Assembly: GCA_030668705.1 (NCBI GenBank)
Contig: DAOVFB010000003.1
Span: 1-41,594 of the forward strand
Direction of reading: 5' to 3'
From: Candidatus Stahliibacteriota bacterium
Lineage (GTDB): Bacteria; Hydrothermota; UBA3072
DNA: 41,594 nucleotides
Shown: piece by piece, positions 27,205 to 35,997 of the stretch
Layout: every line of letters begins with the position of its first letter
How positions within the stretch are numbered: position 1 is the first letter of the stretch
Position numbers and translations under genes: made by a program
Notes under the pieces: model-generated
What the model was told of the DNA's origin: nothing
What the model saw: only the letters and a program-made list of their open reading frames with translations
Databases searched by the model: none

Positions 27205-28707
27205 CTAAAAGCCACATTCGTAGACTACCCTGAGAGAATGCTTATCATAACTTTCCTCAATTGACGGGTAATAATATATCTCAAGATATCCGAGCTCCCA
27301 CAATTTAAGATGTAGGTCCATGTTTAAATCAAACCTGACATAATCGCTTTGCTTAGAGACTGCTCCCCCAATTCCTATACTATGGTCTCCGGGGTACCAG
27401 TATAGAGAAGACGATAACTTGAGTGAGCTTGTAGTGTCAGCATAAGGATATCTATATATTCCAAAGGTGTTGTATATCTGGAGGTCACCAAACATTGATT
27501 CAAATCCAATTGCCCCATATTGGTATTCTTCATTTTTATATTCATGGTACTTAACCCATTGATATTCGACAATTGGTGAGAAACAATGTGCGAGGTATAC
27601 TTTCAATGTCTGCATGAGGGAGAATCCTATATTCCCGTCTTTTTTATACACAAGGTGGTCAAAATCTGTGTAGAAAAGCTCTCTTTCATAGATACCAGAA
27701 AGAAAGGTGGAAACTCTGTTGGTGTAGAGATATTGATTCCCCAGAGTTAGATAATCTTTGGATACCCTCCTTATACCAGCTGTAATGCTATTGAAGCTTG
27801 ATTCGTAGATTATGTTCCCTTCAATGACGTTTCCAGAGATAAGAGTATCAATGAACAGGTTATCGTTTCCTCTTGAATAGCCGCCTTTTAATTTTAATGA
27901 AAATTCTTCTATCATCTGCCATTTAAACTCGGGAGCAAGAACCAGGGATTGTTTTGGAGAAGTAAAAGGGAATCCCTTAATATCTGATGTGTCATCCTCT
28001 GCTCTATACAATGTAACTCCGAGATATAGGCTTTTTGAAGATAGGCTTATTTTTCCTCCGTAATAGCACCGCGGATATTCTATAAACAGGGAATCATAGC
28101 TTTTAGAATAGAGAAATATTGGGGTAAGGGTTAGAAATCCTATGTCTATTTCACCTGTAATGCCGAATCCAGCTGGTGCGTAGATGGTAATTTCATCAAG
28201 GAAAGGATATATGTAACCCATTTCAAGATACCTCCGGTTCCCGGAGTAGCTGAGAAATGGATACCATTCTGATGGGTAATCTGGGTCGTGAAAGATAGAG
28301 AGGTTAAACAGATGGTTCCCTTTAGAAAGGGAAATATCCACTCCATAGACGGGTCCACTTTCTACTGAATAGGAAGTATCAGAGTAATAGTAATTTTGCA
28401 TACCAAGGGATATATTGCCCCATATGTCAAGTGGTAGTATTTCTTTTCCTTTGATGACTATAAATCCCCACTCTCTTTTTTCCTCATTAATACTGAGTTT
28501 GATTGAATGTTCCCCCTGTGGGAGGCTGTTTATCTGTTTGAAAAAATAGTCCCTGTCCTTTTCTCCCTCTATTTCCTCACCATCAAGATAGACCGTTACA
28601 GATTTGGGGTCCTCTGGGGGATCAAAGACGATAGTAATATCAAAAGGGACAGAGATTGAATCACTTGGAGATACAAGAAATATTGCAGAAATAATTAATT
28701 CTAACAT
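27205..28707 (-). CDS. Probable outer-membrane beta-barrel protein with N-terminal Ig-like domain
   Basis: A 500-residue protein with a signal peptide (MLELIISAIFLVSPS) and a small Ig-like domain to about 85 (containing VTVYLDGEEI and LPQGEHSIKLS). The remainder consists of alternating polar/aromatic strands typical of a barrel (YLEMGYIYPF, LYLGVTLYRAE, SLRVVYECGF) ending in Phe. It matches no named family that I recognise. It heads the sigma/anti-sigma operon, 49 bp before the FecR gene, suggesting that the sigma system monitors or supports this protein. Confidence 0.7.
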   Translation of the reverse strand: MLELIISAIFLVSPSDSISVPFDITIVFDPPEDPKSVTVYLDGEEIEGEKDRDYFFKQINSLPQGEHSIKLSINEEKREWGFIVIKGKEILPLDIWGNISLGMQNYYYSDTSYSVESGPVYGVDISLSKGNHLFNLSIFHDPDYPSEWYPFLSYSGNRRYLEMGYIYPFLDEITIYAPAGFGITGEIDIGFLTLTPIFLYSKSYDSLFIEYPRCYYGGKISLSSKSLYLGVTLYRAEDDTSDIKGFPFTSPKQSLVLAPEFKWQMIEEFSLKLKGGYSRGNDNLFIDTLISGNVIEGNIIYESSFNSITAGIRRVSKDYLTLGNQYLYTNRVSTFLSGIYERELFYTDFDHLVYKKDGNIGFSLMQTLKVYLAHCFSPIVEYQWVKYHEYKNEEYQYGAIGFESMFGDLQIYNTFGIYRYPYADTTSSLKLSSSLYWYPGDHSIGIGGAVSKQSDYVRFDLNMDLHLKLWELGYLEIYYYPSIEESYDKHSLRVVYECGF

Positions 28708-28746
28708 CGTTTAAACCATTTAAATCCCTTATAATTTATTTACCAT

Positions 28747-28774
28747 AGGATACTAATTCACTATGTTATGTCAA
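28747..28774 (-). promoter_or_regulatory. Probable promoter of the barrel-FecR-sigma operon
   Basis: On the minus strand TTGACA (28774-28769), a 16-bp spacer and TATCCT (28752-28747), about 40 bp before the barrel gene's ATG at 28707. Confidence 0.5.
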
Positions 28775-29251
28775 GAGTGTCCTTTTTTAGAGTTTTAATC
28801 TAACCCCTCTTTCTGCCACAGAGACACCCCGATACGGTCGTTCCTCCCACGGGGCAAGCCCAAACCGTAGGGGTTTGATTTATCAAACCCGTTGTGGGAG
28901 AGGCTTTCCAGCCTCGATCTTTTTCCTTTTGCCTACTCGACTATTCAACCATTCAACCAATTAACTATGTTATTCAGCTCCTGACTTTGGACTAATCTTG
29001 TGGGAGAGCCCTTCCGGGCTCGATTCTTAACGCAGGTTAACGCAACAAATGCTATACTACTGTCACAAATTAAAGCTTGCCAAGTGGAATCCCTTTACTA
29101 TTCCACAAGGGCACCGAGATAGATTTTCTTTTTTGTAACCAATGGAAATGGAATAGTCAAAACATTTACTAAAGATATTATGGAATCAATCCTCGCCCCC
29201 TTTCGACTTGTCAAGTGTCGAGATTTGACCCCATTTTTCCCCCATATGATA
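28775..29251. repeat. Intergenic stretch with dispersed palindromic repeats, no gene seen
   Basis: Contains a GCCACAGAGACAC fragment at 28815 like that at 57. A perfect 9-bp palindrome GGGTTTGAT lies at 28871-28890, preceded by GTAG. Two related hairpin units follow: TGTGGGA + GAGGCT/AGCCTC + GAT at 28893-28918 and TGTGGGA + GAGCCC/GGGCTC + GAT at 28999-29024. An AACGCAGGTTAACGCAAC run sits near 29030. The 61-residue ORF at 29098-29283 in the track shows no family features and runs across the next gene's promoter. Confidence 0.65.
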
Positions 29252-29279
29252 TTGACGTGAAGAGAAATTTCTATATAAT
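29252..29279 (+). promoter_or_regulatory. Strong sigma-70-like promoter
   Basis: TTGACG (29252-29257), a 16-bp spacer and a perfect TATAAT (29274-29279), about 76 bp upstream of the 821-residue secreted protein. A small hairpin (GTTCT...AGAAC) lies in the leader. Confidence 0.7.
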
Positions 29280-29355
29280 TCATATAATAATTAATAAGGT
29301 TTTAAAGGGCAAAATTTATTAACCGTTCTTTTATAGAACAAAAAAGGGGGTTGTT

Positions 29356-31821
29356 ATGCGTAGAAAGGTAATGTTATTTGCCTTGCCAGTTCTGTTTTTT
29401 CTCATTGTTGGAGCTATTAGCCCAAATGTAGAAAAAAAAGTTACCCAGAAGACTAAGTCTAAATCTATCACTGTAAGAAATCCTGCTGTCTCAAGTGCTG
29501 AAGATCAGACAGAGATTCCTGCTTCTAAAACTCAACCGGTTATTACAAAATATCTTTCGGTTCCCAAAGAGGCAAGTGGAGCATCTGAAAAATCAGGGAT
29601 TGTCTATCCTGCAAAGGGAACAAGGTATGCGAATACTATTGACTCCTTTCCTGCACCAAGGACAAACAATAACGGGCTTGAATGGGATGGTAGATACCTG
29701 TGGCTCGTATCAGGTAATGGTCCTGGTAGTTATGCCACAGTGAATGCCCTTGACCCTGAGGACGGCTCTGTTAATTCAACCTGGAATATGCCCACAACAG
29801 GGAATTGTATGGGTATAGGGTTTGTAAATGACATTATGTATGTTGCCGACTTTACAAATGGGATGATAAGGAAGGTAACAAAGGCAGGGGTACTCATTGC
29901 CAGTTATGCTGCACCTGGAGGTACATATGTAAGGGGGGTAAGCAGCGATGGTGAGTATCTCTATATTACCTCAATAGCCGGGGATACACTCTTTAAGACA
30001 GATACACTTATGAACATCCAGCAGCAGTGGTACATTGGTGGAATTGTTGACTGGTCTATGGATATTGCCTATGTGGGTAAGGATGGAACAATATGGATTT
30101 TAGATTCCTATGATGACCTGCTCAAACAGATGGATATCAGCGGTGGGACACCTGTTCTTTTGAATTCCTATACACCTCCTGGGAATCCTTCGGTTAATAG
30201 GGTTGAGGGTATTGCCTTTGATGGAAGCGATATGTGGTTTAATACTTTTTATGGTGACCAGATATACAGGATAGATGTGGGATATTCCATTTCAAGGGTT
30301 GCACTTTTTCAGGATAGAGAACCCTGGACTTTTAGGTCTAATAAGGATATTCTCTATGCAAATGGCATTCCATTCAAGGTATTCACATCCTCTGATATGG
30401 GTTTTGCGGATCTATCCATATATACAAAGGTGATAATTAGCAGTATGCAGCCAGGTAGTTTATATCAGCATATTGAAACAAACAGAACCTGGTGGGAGAG
30501 TTGGATTTCTGCAGGTGGTGTATTTGAGTTAAATGGGGCTGATTCCAGTGTTGACCCCTGGTCAGGTCTTGTAATGCCCGGTGGATTTACGAGTTCTCAT
30601 CAAGTAAACGAAATAATGAATATCGTTTCCTCCTGGCACCCAATTGTGAATATACCAAACCAGATATCAGATGGCGAACTTGATAATTGGGATTCTTCTA
30701 CCCATGGATATCTGGTAAATTTACCCCTTGATGCATACGAAATAATAAGGGACAGTATCCCTGACGAACCTGCAGCAGTAATCTTTAGATTTGGCGAGGG
30801 CGGTGTAATAACAACGATGCAGCCCTTTGAGTATGCCTGGCATCATGGATATTCAGATATTCTTGAGAATATGATTCTCTACTGGGATAAAGGTGTATCC
30901 CCGAATGTACTTATGGCAATTTCAGATTCTGACCAGCCAGATACCCGTAACTCATTGATGGGATATGCTGATATAGGGAATGTGGACCATATGAATACAA
31001 GATACTATACCCCGATGATGCATGATTTATCACTGTACGATGTTATATTTACCTGGCCAAATTCTTCTCATCTGGACAAAGATGCACTTGGTGACACCCT
31101 TGCTGCATTCGTAGATGGAGGTAAATGGGTTATTACCTGCGGATTCTCCTGGTACACTCAGGGAAACTCCCTTGGTGGCGCAATAATGACATCAATATAT
31201 AATCCATTTAGCTCCCCAACAGGTGGTAATCATCATGCCTATGCAAATCTTGGGTGGCATGCCCCAGCGCATCCCATAATGAGCGGTGTAACAACTGTCT
31301 CAGATCGATACAGGGATTCACTTGTTATAAATCCAGGTGCAGATTCTGTTGCAAAGTGGGACGACGGAGAATGGTTCATAGGGACAATGGATGTTCCTTA
31401 CCCAGCTGGTGGTGTTTTTGGGTTCAACGGGCTTCCTGGAGATTATGGGAATTGGACTGGGGATATGATGCTTCTCCTCCACAATGCGATTACATGGGCA
31501 GAGGCATCAGGTGTAGACGATAATCCTATTGTATCCTTTGATAATAATTTAAGGATTCTAAATGTTCTCCCCAATCCATTTATCCATTCAACAGAGATAT
31601 ACTTTGAGATTCCCAACCCTGGCAATGTTGCATTTAAGATATTCAATGTTGCAGGACAGGAGGTAGCAGGGTATCAAAGAATGGAAAAGACAGCAGGAGT
31701 GAAAAGCATGAGCTGGGATGGGAGAAATAAAAAAGGTAATTCTGTATCCTCGGGTGTATATTTTTACAGCGTCGAACTGAATGGAAAGAGGGTTACAGGA
31801 AAACTTACTGCGATAAGATAA
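29356..31821 (+). CDS. Large secreted propeller protein with C-terminal FlgD-like/T9SS-type sorting domain
   Basis: An 821-residue protein with a signal peptide (VMLFALPVLFFLIVGA). Residues about 95-320 are propeller-like repeats (LEWDGRYLWLVSG, IAFDGSDMWFNTF). Two alpha/beta domains follow at about 325-520 and 525-730 (YTKVIISSMQPG; YDVIFTWPNSSHLDKD), each with an HPI segment and resembling ThuA/class I glutamine-amidotransferase-like folds without a clear catalytic triad. The last 85 residues (NVLPNPF, then VAFKIFNVAGQEV and SGVYFYSVELNGKRVTGKL) match the FlgD-Ig/type A sorting domain used by type IX-like secretion. It is monocistronic, with a strong promoter and a perfect terminator. Probably an abundant exported protein; substrate unknown. 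Confidence 0.78.
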   Translation: MRRKVMLFALPVLFFLIVGAISPNVEKKVTQKTKSKSITVRNPAVSSAEDQTEIPASKTQPVITKYLSVPKEASGASEKSGIVYPAKGTRYANTIDSFPAPRTNNNGLEWDGRYLWLVSGNGPGSYATVNALDPEDGSVNSTWNMPTTGNCMGIGFVNDIMYVADFTNGMIRKVTKAGVLIASYAAPGGTYVRGVSSDGEYLYITSIAGDTLFKTDTLMNIQQQWYIGGIVDWSMDIAYVGKDGTIWILDSYDDLLKQMDISGGTPVLLNSYTPPGNPSVNRVEGIAFDGSDMWFNTFYGDQIYRIDVGYSISRVALFQDREPWTFRSNKDILYANGIPFKVFTSSDMGFADLSIYTKVIISSMQPGSLYQHIETNRTWWESWISAGGVFELNGADSSVDPWSGLVMPGGFTSSHQVNEIMNIVSSWHPIVNIPNQISDGELDNWDSSTHGYLVNLPLDAYEIIRDSIPDEPAAVIFRFGEGGVITTMQPFEYAWHHGYSDILENMILYWDKGVSPNVLMAISDSDQPDTRNSLMGYADIGNVDHMNTRYYTPMMHDLSLYDVIFTWPNSSHLDKDALGDTLAAFVDGGKWVITCGFSWYTQGNSLGGAIMTSIYNPFSSPTGGNHHAYANLGWHAPAHPIMSGVTTVSDRYRDSLVINPGADSVAKWDDGEWFIGTMDVPYPAGGVFGFNGLPGDYGNWTGDMMLLLHNAITWAEASGVDDNPIVSFDNNLRILNVLPNPFIHSTEIYFEIPNPGNVAFKIFNVAGQEVAGYQRMEKTAGVKSMSWDGRNKKGNSVSSGVYFYSVELNGKRVTGKLTAIR

Positions 31822-31824
31822 TCA

Positions 31825-31858
31825 TATTAGAGGTGGGTTCGCCCACCTCTAATATTTT
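31825..31858 (+). terminator. Intrinsic terminator of the secreted propeller gene
   Basis: A perfect 13-bp stem, TATTAGAGGTGGG with a TTCG tetraloop and CCCACCTCTAATA, then TTTT and further T-rich sequence. It begins 3 bp after the stop codon. Confidence 0.92.
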
Positions 31859-32037
31859 CCTTTGTTTTTGACTTTGACCTGAGCCCAGGTTTCCCTGGAT
31901 AGCACCGAGATTGAATTATTTAAGGTTGACAAATTGCAACGCAATATTTATAAATTAACTCAGAAAAAGTGGGGAATAGACCTGAACCTTGACATGATAG
32001 GAGTATGATTCGAATCATTTCAAAAATAGGAGGAATA

Positions 32038-33249
32038 ATGAAAAGTAGATTATGTCTAATCACTTTACTTTCGCTCTTAGTTCTGCCCCCTAGAGTTGCA
32101 GGAAAAGAAGCTAATATCTATGGGAAAATTGAAGTAATAGAAAGCAAACTGGAGAAGAAAAAGATACCTCATTTATGGGCACAGGGAGTTGGCAATGTCG
32201 AGATTACAGGTAAAGCTAAATACATACCAGGAAGGGATACCGCAAGGAGTTTTGATGAAATGACAATGAATTTCAAATTTGAACTTCTGGATAATAAAAG
32301 GAATATCATCAAGACTTTTGAGTTGCCCGGGGTTTGCAGGGAAGGAGAAAAGTTGGTTCCCAAAAGAACATTCTCCTTTGTAATCATGAACTGTATGTTG
32401 CCCAAGGGATTGTGGGAGAAGGTGAACTCTCATAAAATTCTTAATGCAACTGTTAAACCTATAGCAACCCCCGAGGAAATAAAAGAGAAATATAATGAAG
32501 GATTGCAGAAGATATTTGAAATTCAGAGAAAAATAAAATCGATTCATACCTTTCTTGAAAACCTTTTCCCGGTTGTAATAGTAGAAGAGAATACTTTTTT
32601 TATTTTTGACCTTGACTCCTCCGGAAATGAATATTCATTCGTTAAAAAAGCCCCGACTCCTATGCCTATTCCTAAGGGTGTTAGAGCTGCATTTCCTCTT
32701 CCAAGTTACGAAGGTAAACCATGCTGTATCGTTTCTGGAGATGTCTTTGAATCATTGGAAGGTTATGCAGTAATATTTCATGAATTTATGCACTGTAATC
32801 AATTTTTGATATGCGAAGAAAAACTCAAATCAAATATGGAAGTTGCGAAGGAAAGTGGCGACCCTTCATGGGAGTTGAATTATCCATTCCCTTACGAAGA
32901 TAGCACCTTCACAAAAATTTACTCTAACTTTCTAAAATCACTCGAACAAGATGATTCAAAGGGCATAAATAGGTGTAGGGAAAAATTGAAAGAAACATTA
33001 AAAAAGAAAGACTTTGAATATATGGTTTGGCAGGAGTGGAAAGAAGGCTTTGCCCGCCTTATAGAAAACAGAATCAGACGCAAACTTGGCTTAGAGGAGA
33101 ACCACTACGGAAAAGAAAAACCATATAATCGTATCACATTTTACGTAGGTGGGTCTAAATTTATATCATTTCTAACTAAGCAAAATCCGGAATTACGTGT
33201 GGATATTGAAAATCTATTTTATAAGATGTTTGAAAATGAAGATAAATAA
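32038..33249 (+). CDS. Secreted HExxH protein, putative metallopeptidase of unknown family
   Basis: I start at ATG 32038 (403 residues) rather than 32005, because AGGAGGAATA precedes it and the protein then opens with a signal peptide (MKSRLCLITLLSLLVL). The motif VIFHEFMHCNQF near residue 248 is an HExxH zinc site, and a later EWKEGFARLIENR could provide the third ligand, as in gluzincins. The N-terminal half (about 25-150) is beta-rich without a recognised domain. No neighbour suggests its substrate. Peptidase activity is inferred from the motif only. Confidence 0.7.
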   Translation: MKSRLCLITLLSLLVLPPRVAGKEANIYGKIEVIESKLEKKKIPHLWAQGVGNVEITGKAKYIPGRDTARSFDEMTMNFKFELLDNKRNIIKTFELPGVCREGEKLVPKRTFSFVIMNCMLPKGLWEKVNSHKILNATVKPIATPEEIKEKYNEGLQKIFEIQRKIKSIHTFLENLFPVVIVEENTFFIFDLDSSGNEYSFVKKAPTPMPIPKGVRAAFPLPSYEGKPCCIVSGDVFESLEGYAVIFHEFMHCNQFLICEEKLKSNMEVAKESGDPSWELNYPFPYEDSTFTKIYSNFLKSLEQDDSKGINRCREKLKETLKKKDFEYMVWQEWKEGFARLIENRIRRKLGLEENHYGKEKPYNRITFYVGGSKFISFLTKQNPELRVDIENLFYKMFENEDK

Positions 33250-33515
33250 CCAAGCACAGGTGCTTAAAATTCCCCACGCCCAGGGCAAGATTTATCTTGC
33301 CTCTACAGAAAGGCAGGTGCAAGACCTGTCCCTACAGATAGAAAAGGCAGGCCTTTTCTCTACAATCATCGCGAACCAGAAGCCCACTCCCACATTGGCC
33401 AAGACCTGCATCCCAGCCAAGTTTTGTCAGGCAGGGATAAAGTGTTTTCTTTGTTATCATTTATTTGCTCTTTTATGCTCTTGATTTATACTTGTATACC
33501 AGTAAATTATTAATT
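33250..33515. repeat. Intergenic palindromic repeat cluster
   Basis: Three hairpins in a row: GGCAAGAT/ATCTTGCC (33284-33301, 2-nt loop), an imperfect GCAGGT/ACCTGT (about 33312-33329), and GAAAAGGC/GCCTTTTC (33341-33358, 2-nt loop). Each is followed by CTACAG or CTACAA. No gene is evident; the 95-residue ORF at 33197-33484 is an artefact of this repeat. Confidence 0.7.
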
Positions 33516-35324
33516 ATGTTAAAGAAACTGGGGAAATATCTCTTTAGATATAAAGCTTTATTATTTTGTGTTCTCCTTGTAATGATAATAGTTGCCATTC
33601 TAAGTGGTTTTACTGTTGGTATGATTATACCTATTGTCTCTTCACTATTTGGGAAGGCACATGCAAGTAGTGGTCCATGGATTTTTCGGTGGTTAATTAA
33701 CTGGATAGGAAAGGGTGATAGAGTGGAGAGCCTCTGGAAACTCGCCTTATCCCTTGTTCTAATATATGGGGTTAAATTCCCTTTTTCCCTTCTACTCTAC
33801 TATCTATCAAATTCCCTTGAACAGAAAACAATAGAAGATATCAGAGTGGATATGTTTAAAAGATTGACCATTCTCTCTTATGGGTTTCATTCGAGGAGAA
33901 AATCGGGTGAATTGCTTTCAAAGATGACAAACGACACAGAGAAGATTAGTTTTGCCTTAAAAAGAGGAATAATCCATCTCGGCCAGAATAGCTTTCTTCT
34001 AATCGTGTACCTTGGATTGGCGTGCTGGGCGTCCTGGAGGTTATTTCTAATTTCTCTGGTTCTCACTCCTGTTACTTTATGGATCATACAATTCATAGGT
34101 AAGAAGGTTCGGGGGAGGTTTACGACCTTAAGAAAGCAGAGGGCCTTCTTGAATACACTGGCATCAGAGATGCTACAGGGGATCAAAGTTATTAAGGCTT
34201 TTAGTATGGAAAAGTATGAAATAAATAGATTCAAGGATGCAAATGTCCAGTACCGGAAGAATTATGTAAAGAGTCATCTGCTGAAGGGGTTTCTACCTAC
34301 TTCTTCAGAACTTCTTGGTGCAATCCTTGCAGGAGTTATACTCGGAGTGGGTGGAATTCTTATATATAAAGGTATTATTACTCCCGATAAGTTTTTGGTT
34401 TTCCTCGGTAGTATCATTTTAGTGCAGCAACCTATTCGCCAATTAAATCTAGCTTACGGAGATCTACAACATGGGCTTACATCAATGGAGAGTGCTCTTG
34501 AGGTTATTGAAGCAGATAATTGCGTCAGGGACGATGGAAAAGCTAAATTAGTTTCTTTTAACAAGTCGATTCTATTTGAGAATATCTCATTTTGTTATGA
34601 CGAGTCCAAGCCAATTCTCAGGAATATTAACCTCGAGATAAAAAAGGGCGAGACGATTGCTCTTGTGGGTCCTTCTGGGTCTGGCAAGACCACACTGGTA
34701 AATTTAATTCCTCGGTTCTTTGATCCGACTACTGGCAGGCTGGAGATAGATGGTAAGGATGCCAGGGATTTTACTTTAAAGAGCCTTCGGAAGGGAATAG
34801 GATTAGTGTCACAGGAGGCTATCCTTTTTAATGACTCTATCAAGAATAACATACTTTACGGTAATTCTCGTGCAACAGGACTCAAACTTAACGAAGCTTT
34901 GGAAAGAAGCCATCTCAAGGAATTTATTGATGCTCTTCCAAAAGGAGTAAATACACAGATCGGAGAAAAGGGAGGGATGATATCAGGGGGGGAGAGACAG
35001 CGAATATCTATAGCCCGCGCGATCCTTAAAGACCCTCCCATTATGATTTTTGATGAGGCAACCTCTTCTCTTGATACTGAATCGGAAAAATTAGTTCAGG
35101 ATGCAATAGCTGAATTGCTTAAAGGGAGGACAACAATAATTATCGCTCATCGGCTCTCAACCGTGAGGGGTGTTGATAGAATAATCGTTCTTGATAAAGG
35201 AGAAGTTGTAGAACAGGGGAATAATGAAGAACTGTTAAATAGGGGAGGGGTATATGCCCGACTTTATAAACTTCAGTTTAAGGATATGAATTCTTCCCAT
35301 AGGAATTCTTCCCATAGAGTTTAA
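33516..35324 (+). CDS. msbA: MsbA-like ABC exporter (permease-ATPase half transporter)
   Basis: I prefer ATG 33516 (602 residues, MLKKLGKYLFRYKALLF) over 33465; neither has a clear ribosome site. The N-terminal half has about six membrane helices, and the coupling-helix region reads GELLSKMTNDTEKIS. The nucleotide-binding domain has Walker A GPSGSGKTT, signature ISGGERQRISIARAIL, Walker B IMIFDEATSSLD and the switch His in IIAHRLSTVRG. MsbA flips lipid A across the inner membrane. The convergent neighbouring operon encodes LpxB and an acyltransferase, which supports lipid export; general multidrug or lipid exporters are similar in sequence. The C-terminal tail carries an exact tandem repeat (NSSHR twice). 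Confidence 0.85.
   Translation: MLKKLGKYLFRYKALLFCVLLVMIIVAILSGFTVGMIIPIVSSLFGKAHASSGPWIFRWLINWIGKGDRVESLWKLALSLVLIYGVKFPFSLLLYYLSNSLEQKTIEDIRVDMFKRLTILSYGFHSRRKSGELLSKMTNDTEKISFALKRGIIHLGQNSFLLIVYLGLACWASWRLFLISLVLTPVTLWIIQFIGKKVRGRFTTLRKQRAFLNTLASEMLQGIKVIKAFSMEKYEINRFKDANVQYRKNYVKSHLLKGFLPTSSELLGAILAGVILGVGGILIYKGIITPDKFLVFLGSIILVQQPIRQLNLAYGDLQHGLTSMESALEVIEADNCVRDDGKAKLVSFNKSILFENISFCYDESKPILRNINLEIKKGETIALVGPSGSGKTTLVNLIPRFFDPTTGRLEIDGKDARDFTLKSLRKGIGLVSQEAILFNDSIKNNILYGNSRATGLKLNEALERSHLKEFIDALPKGVNTQIGEKGGMISGGERQRISIARAILKDPPIMIFDEATSSLDTESEKLVQDAIAELLKGRTTIIIAHRLSTVRGVDRIIVLDKGEVVEQGNNEELLNRGGVYARLYKLQFKDMNSSHRNSSHRV
35288..35317 (+). repeat. 15-bp perfect tandem duplication at the 3' end of the ABC exporter gene
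   Basis: GAATTCTTCCCATAG occurs twice back to back and in frame, duplicating NSSHR just before the stop. It looks like a recent slippage event in the non-essential tail. Confidence 0.9.
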
Positions 35325-35397
35325 ACTAATCCTCCGGAATTTTAACAATGAGTACTCTTTGATAAGATTATGGGTTCAGTAATGTATGTTTCAATAA

Positions 35398-35997
35398 TTA
35401 ATTAGAGAGGGCTTTCTGTAAAGTTTTTTCATCCAGTTGTGTAATGGGCCCTTCGATTGTGATATCAATTAGAGAGAATGGCAACGGAAGCATGAATCTA
35501 TCCCATGAGGAGAATCGAAAACAATGATTTGCTTCAATTTTTACAGCAAAGAGCGGAAGCCGGGTTCTTTTTGCAATCACAAGAGTTCCTCTTTTAGCTT
35601 CCCTTCGGGGTCCTTTTGGTCCATCCGGGGTTATTGCGATTTCCCTGCCTTCCCTTCCATACTGTATTAACTCCTGCATAGCTCTTCTCCCTCTCTTTTC
35701 GGTATCTCCCCTGAAAACTTTGTATCCAAGAATCTTAAGTACGCGGCTTATGAGTTCTCCATCTGGACTTGTACTCACAATTATTCCTACACCCCTACCC
35801 CTGTGAGAGAAGAGCACAGGCAGCATATTTTCATGCCAGAATGCATAGAAAACAGAGGAATTGTATTCAAGAATGTGTTCCCATCCATGAAAATGTAATT
35901 TCCAGGTGTGTCCCAGGATTAATATAAATGCTGTAAGTAAGGTTGGTCCGCTAAACCATAGAAAGGAGCGAATGAGCGATCCTATCATAGCACCCAT
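35398..35997 (-). CDS. DUF374 lysophospholipid acyltransferase-family protein
   Basis: A 199-residue protein with an N-terminal hydrophobic segment (about 10-30) followed by the acyltransferase-like core: FYAFWHENMLPVLF, STSPDGELISRVL, FRGDTEKRGRRAMQEL and ITPDGPKGPRREAKRG. This is the DUF374 pattern, related to LpxL/PlsC-type folds. The family is often found beside lipid A genes and is thought to acylate lipid A precursors, though this is not firmly shown. The start overlaps the end of lpxB by 47 nt, so the two are coupled. Confidence 0.88.
   Translation of the reverse strand: MGAMIGSLIRSFLWFSGPTLLTAFILILGHTWKLHFHGWEHILEYNSSVFYAFWHENMLPVLFSHRGRGVGIIVSTSPDGELISRVLKILGYKVFRGDTEKRGRRAMQELIQYGREGREIAITPDGPKGPRREAKRGTLVIAKRTRLPLFAVKIEANHCFRFSSWDRFMLPLPFSLIDITIEGPITQLDEKTLQKALSN

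Noticed and set aside
29098-29283. 61-residue minus-strand ORF before the secreted propeller gene
   Set aside because: It covers the strong plus-strand promoter and has no recognisable features.
33284-33358. CRISPR array
   Set aside because: The repeats are short palindromes with different sequences, not identical direct repeats with uniform spacers, and there are no cas genes.
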